The translations under genes and the position numbers were made by a program. Below the pieces are notes generated by a model, which worked only from the letters and a program-made list of their open reading frames with translations, searched no databases and was not told the DNA's origin. From an uncultured Blautia sp. (GTDB taxonomy: Bacteria > Bacillota > Clostridia > Lachnospirales > Lachnospiraceae): DNA of 5,220 nt. The stretch spans positions 1 to 5,220 of the forward strand of contig CAKROE010000127.1 in NCBI GenBank assembly GCA_934371915.1, written 5' to 3'. Below are positions 1 through 5,220 of this stretch, one piece after another (within the stretch, counting starts at the first letter, position 1; the number at the start of each line of letters is the position of its first letter).

Positions 1-1151
1 GGATGAGCCATGATATCCGGACTCCGATCAATGGAATCTGCGGCATGGTCAATATGGCAGACTATTACGCAGATGATATGGAGAAGCAGACGGAATACAG
101 GATAAAGGTGAAAGAGGCATCCAATCTGTTGCTGGAACTTGTAAATGATGTTCTGGATATGAGTAAGCTGGAGTCAGGTGAAATCGTTCTGGAAGAGATT
201 CCATTTAATCTGAGCAGTATTTACAGGGAAGTACTTGGTGTGATCGAGCAGATGGCGGCAGAACAGAATATCCGGATTGTGTGGGAGAAAAAAGAAATCA
301 CCCACCGCGATTTTATTGGAAGTCCGGGATATGTGAAACGTGTGATGATGAATATCCTGTCCAATGCGGTGAAATATAACAGAGAAAACGGACACATTTA
401 TATCAGCTGCATAGAAATCCCATCCGAACAGCCGGAAATGACGACAATGGAATTTGTATGTCGTGATACCGGAATCGGAATGACTGAGGAGTTCCAGAAA
501 TATGTGTTTGAACCATTTGCACAGGAACACACAGGAAGCCGCACAAAATTTGCAGGAACAGGACTGGGAATGGCGATTGCAAAGAATCTGGTCGAGGAAA
601 TGGGTGGAACTATTACCTTTGAAAGTGAAGAAGGCGCAGGAACTACATTTGTGATCCGGGTTCCGTTCCGGATTGATACAGACAGGGAAAGCAAAGTTAA
701 AACCGGAGAAAAAACAGAAGTTTCCATCCGTGGGCTGCATATTCTTCTGGCAGAAGATAACGAGCTGAATATGGAAATCGCTGAATTTGTGCTTCAGAAT
801 GAAGGTGCCGATGTGACAAAAGCATGGAATGGTCAGGAAGCTGTTGAACTGTTCAGAAATAGTGAACCTGGTGAATTTGATGTCATTCTTATGGACATTA
901 TGATGCCGGTCATGAATGGTTATGAAGCTGCAAAGATGATCCGGTCTCTGGACAGAGAGGACGCTAAGGCAATACCGATCATTGCAATGACAGCAAATGC
1001 CTTCACGGAGGATAGAATAAGAGCAAAAGAAGCAGGAATGGATGAACATGTTGCTAAGCCTGTTGATGTGGAATTACTGATAAAAGTAATTCATAAATTG
1101 GTGGGGGATAAAAAATATGGACAAAAGACAAAAAATACTGATTGTAGATGA
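1..1151 (+). CDS. Hybrid sensor histidine kinase, C-terminal part (5' truncated by window edge)
   Basis: This is the cytoplasmic part of a hybrid histidine kinase. It autophosphorylates a histidine from ATP and passes the phosphoryl group to its own receiver or a partner. Residues are numbered from the Met at base 3. The H-box SHDIRTP has the phospho-accepting His3, followed by the dimerisation helices to about residue 58. The HATPase domain spans about 105-222, with N-box Asn117/Asn121, G1 box DTGIG (155-159), F-box FEPF (169-172) and G2 box GTGLGM (185-190). A receiver domain spans about 244-365, with acidic pair Glu251/Asp252, phospho-acceptor Asp298, Thr330 and Lys352. All catalytic motifs look intact. 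The Met at base 3 is almost certainly internal: kinases of this type read RMSHDIRTP, and bases 1-2 (GG) fit the end of an Arg codon. The sensor region therefore lies upstream. No HPt domain follows the receiver. The last 35 bases overlap the next gene. The signal sensed is unknown. Confidence 0.95.
   Translation, partial: MSHDIRTPINGICGMVNMADYYADDMEKQTEYRIKVKEASNLLLELVNDVLDMSKLESGEIVLEEIPFNLSSIYREVLGVIEQMAAEQNIRIVWEKKEITHRDFIGSPGYVKRVMMNILSNAVKYNRENGHIYISCIEIPSEQPEMTTMEFVCRDTGIGMTEEFQKYVFEPFAQEHTGSRTKFAGTGLGMAIAKNLVEEMGGTITFESEEGAGTTFVIRVPFRIDTDRESKVKTGEKTEVSIRGLHILLAEDNELNMEIAEFVLQNEGADVTKAWNGQEAVELFRNSEPGEFDVILMDIMMPVMNGYEAAKMIRSLDREDAKAIPIIAMTANAFTEDRIRAKEAGMDEHVAKPVDVELLIKVIHKLVGDKKYGQKTKNTDCR
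1100..1107 (+). promoter_or_regulatory. Ribosome binding site of the REC-HD-GYP gene, inside the kinase gene
   Basis: GGTGGGGG ends nine bases before the ATG at 1117. The five Gs at 1103-1107 can pair with the CCUCC core of 16S rRNA using one G-U wobble. The site lies wholly within the coding sequence of the upstream kinase, so translation of the two genes is probably coupled. It is a less canonical site than the two further downstream, but it supports the 1117 start, as does the receiver beginning immediately after (KILIVDD). Confidence 0.6.
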
Positions 1152-2616
1152 TTCAAAATTTAACAGGGATATATTGAAGGAAATTCTCGGAGAAAAATAT
1201 AATTACCTGGAAGCTGAAAATGGAAATCAGGCAATCCAGATGATAGGAGAAAATATTGGAATTGATCTGATGCTTTTGGATATCAATATGCCACAGATGA
1301 ACGGATTTGAAGTCCTGAAAATAATGAAAGGAAGTCAGTGTATTGAAGAAACTCCTGTAATTATGATTTCTTCTGAAGAATCTGTTGATACTATGCGAGA
1401 AGCATATGAGATGGGAATCACAGACTATATCACACGGCCGTTTGACTCTGTGATTGTAAAGAAAAGGGTTCAGAACACACTGAGCCTTTATGCAAACCAA
1501 AATCATCTTGTCAATGTGGTTGTAGACCAGATTTATGAAAAAGAAGAAAATAATAATATTATGATCAGAATTCTTAGTAGTATTCTGGGATCCCGTAACA
1601 GTGAGAGCAGGGAACACATCCTGCATATTAAAACAGCAACGGAAATGATGCTGAGACAACTGATAAAAATAACGGACGTCTATCATCTGACAGAAGCAGA
1701 TATTGCTTTGATCACAACTGCGTCTTCACTTCATGATATCGGTAAGATCTATATCCCGGAAGAAATACTGAATAAGCCAGGAAGACTGACGGATGAAGAA
1801 TTTAAGATCATGAAAACTCATAGTGAGCTTGGAGCAGATATAATCCGGGATATGCATTTACCGCAGGAAAAGCCTCTGGTGCATACTGCATGGGAAATCT
1901 GCAGGTGGCATCATGAAAGATGGGATGGAAAGGGGTATCCGGATGGACTGAAAGGTGAAGAGATACCGATTTCTGCGCAGGTTGTATCGATTGCGGATGT
2001 TTATGATGCGCTTACCAGTGAAAGATGTTACAAGAAAGCATTCGATCATGATACAGCAATCAAAATGATCCTGGATGGACAGTGCGGCCAGTTTAATCCA
2101 ATCCTTCTTAAGTGTTTGAAAGAGCTAAGCCCCCGGTTTTTCAAAATGTTCAGTAACGAGATGGATGATAGTAAACAGTATTATGAAGCACAGAGGCTCT
2201 CTAATGAAATTCTCAGTGAAAAATCTTTACCGCGCAAAAACTATTCGCAGCATGTCATCAAAGTCATGCAGGAAAAGATAGATTTCTTTAAGAAAAACAG
2301 TGGCAGGAATTCTGTTGATTACAATGCAGTTTCAGGTCAGCTGACTATAGTAAATGAAAATCAGCAGACACTATATCAGAGAGATGATCCGAAATTTGAT
2401 GTATTCAAAGAGTTTGGAGTGAGTAAAGAAGATGTTCAACATATCATAGATTTACTGGATCATACATCTGTGCAGGATAAAGAAATCTCTGTGCAGATAG
2501 AAGCGAAGGTAAAAAACAACCGTCAGCTGTATAATCTGAAATTGCATACGTTGTGGTCTCCATTAAAGAAAGACGGCTATATAGGAATTGTTGGATATAT
2601 TGACAGTGCAAAATAA
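1117..2616 (+). CDS. Response regulator with HD-GYP cyclic-di-GMP phosphodiesterase domain (RpfG-like)
   Basis: The predicted product is a 499-residue cytoplasmic response regulator whose output domain would hydrolyse cyclic-di-GMP. The receiver spans about 5-122, with Asp11/Asp12, phospho-acceptor Asp55 in LLLDINMP, and Ser85. The usual receiver Lys is replaced by Arg107 (TRPF). The HD-GYP domain spans about 150-340, with Glu163, His167, HD pair His206/Asp207 followed by Gly209-Lys210, His235, His265/His266, the GYP motif (HHERWDGKGYPDG, 265-277) and Asp294 in ADVYDAL. This ligand set matches catalytic HD-GYP enzymes, so activity is likely. After about 345 comes a further 150 residues not needed for HD-GYP. 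Residues about 400-499 contain alternating strand-like segments ending in GYIGIVGYID, reminiscent of a PAS fold, but I cannot prove this. The gene overlaps the upstream kinase by 35 bases and sits 17 bases before the lipoprotein gene, so it is the probable cognate regulator of a kinase in this cluster. The receiver and HD-GYP calls are firm; the C-terminal assignment is weak. Confidence 0.94.
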   Translation: MDKRQKILIVDDSKFNRDILKEILGEKYNYLEAENGNQAIQMIGENIGIDLMLLDINMPQMNGFEVLKIMKGSQCIEETPVIMISSEESVDTMREAYEMGITDYITRPFDSVIVKKRVQNTLSLYANQNHLVNVVVDQIYEKEENNNIMIRILSSILGSRNSESREHILHIKTATEMMLRQLIKITDVYHLTEADIALITTASSLHDIGKIYIPEEILNKPGRLTDEEFKIMKTHSELGADIIRDMHLPQEKPLVHTAWEICRWHHERWDGKGYPDGLKGEEIPISAQVVSIADVYDALTSERCYKKAFDHDTAIKMILDGQCGQFNPILLKCLKELSPRFFKMFSNEMDDSKQYYEAQRLSNEILSEKSLPRKNYSQHVIKVMQEKIDFFKKNSGRNSVDYNAVSGQLTIVNENQQTLYQRDDPKFDVFKEFGVSKEDVQHIIDLLDHTSVQDKEISVQIEAKVKNNRQLYNLKLHTLWSPLKKDGYIGIVGYIDSAK

Positions 2617-2619
2617 ATT

Positions 2620-2626
2620 AAGGAGA
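2620..2626 (+). promoter_or_regulatory. Ribosome binding site of the lipoprotein gene
   Basis: AAGGAGA lies in the 17-base gap after the HD-GYP stop codon (2614-2616). Its AGGAG core (2621-2625) is eight bases before the ATG at 2634. This strong canonical site fixes the start, and the signal peptide begins immediately with MKKKK. The gap is too short for a convincing separate promoter or terminator, so the gene is read as part of the same transcript. Confidence 0.85.
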
Positions 2627-2633
2627 ACTTGTA

Positions 2634-4484
2634 ATGAAAAAGAAAAAATGGAACAGAGTTTTGGCTGTATTTCTGGTGATAGTGACAGCCATATCACTTC
2701 TGTCAGCATGTGGCAGTAAAAGTGCGGAAAAAGAAGATGCAGAAACAATTACAGTGTATTTATGGAGCACAAGCCTGTATGAAAAATATGCGCCATACAT
2801 CCAGGAACAGCTCCCGGATATCAATGTTGAATTTGTTGTAGGCAATAACGATCTTGATTTCTACAAATTTCTGAATGAAAATGGTGGATTGCCGGATATT
2901 ATAACCTGCTGTCGTTTTTCACTGCATGATGCGAGTCCCCTGAAAGACAGCCTGATGGATCTTTCCACAACCAATGTGGCAGGTGCTGTCTATGATACAT
3001 ACCTCAACAATTTTATGAACGAGGATGGAAGCGTAAACTGGCTTCCGGTGTGTGCGGATGCGCATGGTTTTGTAGTGAACAAAGACCTTTTTGAAAAGTA
3101 TGATATCCCTCTGCCGACAGATTACGAAAGCTTTGTCTCTGCCTGCCAGGAATTTGACAAAGTGGGTATCCGTGGTTTTACTGCAGACTATTATTATGAC
3201 TATACCTGTATGGAGACACTGCAGGGGCTGTCAGCATCAGAAATGTCTTCTGTGGACGGACGCAAGTGGCGTACTGCTTACAGTGACCCGGATAACACAA
3301 AAAGAGAAGGTCTGGACAGTACAGTCTGGCCGGAGGCTTTTGAACGTATGGAGCAGTTCATCCAGGATACCGGCCTGAGCCAGAATGATCTGGACAGGAA
3401 TTATGATGATATAGTTGAGATGTATCAAAGTGGCAAGCTTGCCATGTACTTTGGCAGCTCTGCCGGTGTAAAAATGTTTCAGGATCAGGGCATAAACACG
3501 ACATTTCTTCCATTCTTTCAGGAGAACGGTGAAAAGTGGATTATGACTACGCCATATTTCCAGGTGGCTTTAAACAAAGATCTGACAAAGGATGAGACAC
3601 GTCGAAAGAAAGCAATGAAGGTGTTGAACACAATGCTTTCAGAGGATGCACAGAACCGGATCATCAGTGAGGGACAGGATCTGTTGAGTTACAGTCAGGA
3701 TGTGGATATTCATCTTACGGAATATCTGAAAGATGTAAAACCTGTGATTGAAGAAAATCATATGTATATCCGCATTGCATCAAATGACTTTTTCGCTGTT
3801 TCCAGGGATGTGGTTTCTAAGATGATCTCAGGAGAGTACGATGCAGAGCAGGCTTATCAGTCATTTAATTCTCAGCTCCTTGCGGAAGAAGCTGCTTCTG
3901 AGGATATAGTGCTGGATTCGAAGCAATCCTATTCCAACCGCTTTCATAGCAGTGGGGGCAATGCGGCATATTCAGTTATGGCAAACACTCTGCGCGGCAT
4001 TTATGGAACGGATGTGCTGATCGCAACCGGAAACAGTTTTACGGGAAACGTGCTGAAAGCCGGTTATACAGAAAAAATGGCAGGAGACATGATCATGCCA
4101 AATGGTCTTTCGGCTTACAGCAGCAAGATGAGCGGAGCCGAACTGAAAGCGACAGTCAAAAACTTTGTAGAAGGTTATGAGGGCGGATTTACTCCGTTTA
4201 ACCGAGGCTCTCTCCCTGTGGTCAGCGGCATTTCCGTGGAAGTCAAAGAAACAGATGATGGTTATACATTGAGTAAAGTTACAAAAGATGGAAAAAAAGT
4301 TCAGGACAATGATACATTCACGGTAACCTGTCTTGCGATACCAAAACACATGGAAGCTTATCCGGCAGATGAGAATATAGTGTTTGATGGAGGAGATACC
4401 ACTGTGAAAGACACCTGGACAGGACATATTTCAGATGGTGCTGCCATTCTTGCAGAGCCTGAAGACTACATGACTCTGAGGTGA
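2634..4484 (+). CDS. Lipoprotein: extracellular solute-binding protein fused to a 5'-nucleotidase C-terminal-like domain
   Basis: The 616-residue product is an exported lipoprotein anchored on the outer face of the cytoplasmic membrane. Residues 1-25 form a lipoprotein signal peptide: basic MKKKK, a hydrophobic core, and lipobox LSAC with Cys26 as the lipidation site. Residues about 38-415 resemble family-1 solute-binding proteins: the strand TITVYLW, GLPDII (85-90), a central block from NWLP (135-138) to GFVVNKDLF (145-153), and SGKLAMYFGSS (266-276). A linker to about 440 leads to a second region, about 441-590, that follows the 5'-nucleotidase C-terminal pattern: GNAAYSVMANTLR, then VLIATGN, then MSGAEL (499-504), then LPVVSGISVEV (527-537), then KDGKKVQDNDTFTV. 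The catalytic metallophosphatase domain with its DxH and GNH[DE] motifs is absent, so nucleotidase activity is not expected. The G[GS]IR-type arginine is also missing (GNSFTG). Ordinary binding proteins of this family are about 400-450 residues, so the extra 180 are a real addition. No permease gene is visible, and the neighbours are signalling genes. A role as a ligand-presenting partner for a membrane sensor is inferred; the ligand is unknown. Confidence 0.88.
   Translation: MKKKKWNRVLAVFLVIVTAISLLSACGSKSAEKEDAETITVYLWSTSLYEKYAPYIQEQLPDINVEFVVGNNDLDFYKFLNENGGLPDIITCCRFSLHDASPLKDSLMDLSTTNVAGAVYDTYLNNFMNEDGSVNWLPVCADAHGFVVNKDLFEKYDIPLPTDYESFVSACQEFDKVGIRGFTADYYYDYTCMETLQGLSASEMSSVDGRKWRTAYSDPDNTKREGLDSTVWPEAFERMEQFIQDTGLSQNDLDRNYDDIVEMYQSGKLAMYFGSSAGVKMFQDQGINTTFLPFFQENGEKWIMTTPYFQVALNKDLTKDETRRKKAMKVLNTMLSEDAQNRIISEGQDLLSYSQDVDIHLTEYLKDVKPVIEENHMYIRIASNDFFAVSRDVVSKMISGEYDAEQAYQSFNSQLLAEEAASEDIVLDSKQSYSNRFHSSGGNAAYSVMANTLRGIYGTDVLIATGNSFTGNVLKAGYTEKMAGDMIMPNGLSAYSSKMSGAELKATVKNFVEGYEGGFTPFNRGSLPVVSGISVEVKETDDGYTLSKVTKDGKKVQDNDTFTVTCLAIPKHMEAYPADENIVFDGGDTTVKDTWTGHISDGAAILAEPEDYMTLR
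3954..4400 (+). other. 5'-nucleotidase C-terminal-like domain within the lipoprotein
   Basis: This stretch encodes residues about 441-589 of the lipoprotein. The order of elements follows the C-terminal domain of UshA/5'-nucleotidase proteins: an opening helix with a conserved Asn (Asn443) ending in TLR, a strand with small residues and a Gly-Asn turn (DVLIATGNSF), a turn and strand before SGAELK, then VSGISVEV and a gap to a DGKKVQDNDTFTV strand pair. In intact enzymes this domain binds the nucleoside part of the substrate. Here it has no catalytic partner domain, so binding rather than cleavage is the likely role. The match was made by eye, not by a profile search. Confidence 0.7.
4478..4484 (+). 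promoter_or_regulatory. Ribosome binding site of the downstream sensor gene, overlapping the lipoprotein stop
   Basis: GAGGTGA is an exact seven-base complement to the 16S rRNA 3' end. Its last three bases are the TGA stop of the lipoprotein gene. It is followed after five bases by the ATG at 4490. The arrangement implies that ribosomes ending the lipoprotein are placed directly at the next start, which is strong evidence for translational coupling and for the 4490 start. Confidence 0.85.
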
Positions 4485-4489
4485 GAAGA

Positions 4490-5220
4490 ATGGATATTAA
4501 GAATCATAATACAAAAAGAGAGAAACGTGTCAGGAGAAAACGGTTAGGGATAGCTGTCCTTATTGCTGTTTCTATTGGAATTGTTTTGATGGTTTTCCGA
4601 TATTTTGGATTTGTATCGCAAACTGTTTATGAGGAAAGTGTTTCTCATCTGACGGAGGTTTTTCATCAGTCTGATAATATGCTCAGGGAACTGGCAGAGA
4701 AGAATCTGACCTATCTTCATATGTGGGGAGAAAATCTGCAGAATACCTCCAGTGAAGATGATATTCGTGATTATATAAAGCAGGCGCAGGAAGATGCTGG
4801 CTTTTTGGAATTCTATTTTCTGTCAGCCGACGGAAACTATAAGATGGCAACAGGGGAAACTGGGGTACTTGGATTACAGGAAAATATTGAAGAGGAGATC
4901 CGGCGGGGAAATGATGTTATTGCGAATGCAGCAGTTCCCGGAAAATCCCAGCTGCTTGTTTTTGCCACACCTAAGGCTCACGGAATTTATCAGGGATTTG
5001 AATATGATGCCATTGCCATTGCTTATGAAAACTCTGATATTGTAGATGTACTGGATATTTCTGCTTTCGATGGCAATGCCCAGAGTTTTGTTGTTCATCC
5101 GGATGGCCGTGTTGTGGTTGATCATTCTTCTGAGGCATGGGGGAACGTGTATAATTTCTTCGGTGTTCTGAGAGAGCATTCTGATATGTCTGAAAAAGAA
5201 ATCAGTGAACTTTCAGAGAA
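4490..5220 (+). CDS. Membrane sensor protein, N-terminal part with Cache-like domain (3' truncated by window edge)
   Basis: The reading frame is open from ATG 4490 to the window end (243 complete codons plus two bases). The N-terminus is strongly basic (residues 9-18 are mostly Lys/Arg). One transmembrane helix follows at about 19-36, giving an inside-to-outside orientation. A helical stretch at about 44-102 (VSHLTEVFHQSDNMLREL, then YLHMWGENLQ) leads to a mixed alpha/beta region. That region has two strand-turn-strand signatures typical of Cache/PAS-type sensor domains: FYFLSADGNYKMA (108-120) and SFVVHPDGRVVVD (199-211). A second membrane helix and the output domain must lie beyond the window. 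From memory, such N-termini in Lachnospiraceae lead into hybrid histidine kinases or diguanylate cyclases; which one applies cannot be decided here. The gene starts five bases after the lipoprotein stop, so the lipoprotein and this sensor are probably made together, and a physical partnership at the membrane surface is a reasonable inference. Confidence 0.85.
   Translation, partial: MDIKNHNTKREKRVRRKRLGIAVLIAVSIGIVLMVFRYFGFVSQTVYEESVSHLTEVFHQSDNMLRELAEKNLTYLHMWGENLQNTSSEDDIRDYIKQAQEDAGFLEFYFLSADGNYKMATGETGVLGLQENIEEEIRRGNDVIANAAVPGKSQLLVFATPKAHGIYQGFEYDAIAIAYENSDIVDVLDISAFDGNAQSFVVHPDGRVVVDHSSEAWGNVYNFFGVLREHSDMSEKEISELSE

Noticed and set aside
3..5. ATG at base 3 as the true start of the kinase
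   Set aside because: It would begin the protein two residues before the phospho-accepting His and remove the first dimerisation helix. Bases 1-2 fit the Arg codon of the usual RMSHDIRTP context.
174..1049. Long minus-strand open frame of 291 codons opposite the kinase gene
   Set aside because: Its translation is rich in Phe, His and Cys with no recognisable motif, and it lies entirely opposite well-conserved kinase and receiver motifs. It is an antisense shadow.
1153..1686. Minus-strand open frame opposite the receiver of the regulator
   Set aside because: Same low-complexity Phe/His/Ile-rich composition, no supporting domain, and the plus strand is a clear receiver domain.
2600..2605. TTGACA hexamer resembling a -35 box before the lipoprotein gene
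   Set aside because: No TATAAT-like hexamer lies 16-18 bases downstream; that position is occupied by the ribosome site. It is part of the coding sequence for the last residues of the HD-GYP protein.
3091..3378. Plus-strand 95-codon frame inside the lipoprotein gene
   Set aside because: It is an out-of-frame shadow of the binding-protein domain, with no ribosome site or recognisable domain.
3972..4427. Minus-strand 151-codon frame opposite the nucleotidase-like region
   Set aside because: No motif and a Cys/His/Phe-rich translation. The plus-strand frame gives a domain-like pattern over the same bases.
2634..4484. Annotation of the lipoprotein as an active 5'-nucleotidase
   Set aside because: The metallophosphatase motifs (DxH, GNH[DE]) are absent throughout, and the N-terminal two thirds is a solute-binding fold by pattern.
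4794..5179. Short frames on both strands (plus 4794-5045, minus 4874-5179) near the right edge
   Set aside because: Both are covered by the continuous sensor frame that begins at 4490, has a perfect ribosome site and remains open to the window end.

Overview
The window suggests a low-to-moderate GC Firmicute, most likely a gut clostridium of the Lachnospiraceae type. This rests on four things seen in the sequence: AT-leaning codon use, strong AGGAG/GAGGTGA ribosome sites, a Gram-positive-style lipoprotein, and protein styles (REC-HD-GYP with an 'SRPF/TRPF'-like receiver end, a long Cache-type sensor N-terminus) that I associate from memory with that family. No 16S or other taxonomic marker is present, so this is inference.

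The whole window is one tightly packed, plus-strand signalling gene cluster. No intergenic gap exceeds 17 bases. In order: (1) 1-1151, the 3' part of a hybrid sensor histidine kinase, beginning exactly at its H-box and carrying dimerisation, ATPase and C-terminal receiver domains; (2) 1117-2616, a response regulator with an N-terminal receiver, an HD-GYP cyclic-di-GMP phosphodiesterase domain and an extra C-terminal region, overlapping gene 1 by 35 bases; (3) 2634-4484, a lipoprotein in which a family-1 extracellular solute-binding protein is fused to a region resembling the C-terminal (nucleotide-binding) domain of 5'-nucleotidases, without the catalytic metallophosphatase domain; (4) 4490 to the window edge, the N-terminus of a membrane sensor protein with one transmembrane helix and a Cache-like extracytoplasmic domain, its output domains lying beyond the window. 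I see no promoter, terminator, RNA gene, repeat, CRISPR array or mobile element.

A working model (inference): the lipoprotein captures a ligand at the outer face of the membrane and presents it to a membrane sensor (gene 4, or the unseen N-terminus of gene 1). Phosphoryl transfer then controls the receiver of gene 2 and thereby cyclic-di-GMP breakdown. No ABC permease or ATPase gene is seen, which favours a sensing role over transport for the binding protein, although flanking genes are not visible. The most unusual item is the binding-protein/5'-nucleotidase-C fusion in a signalling operon.
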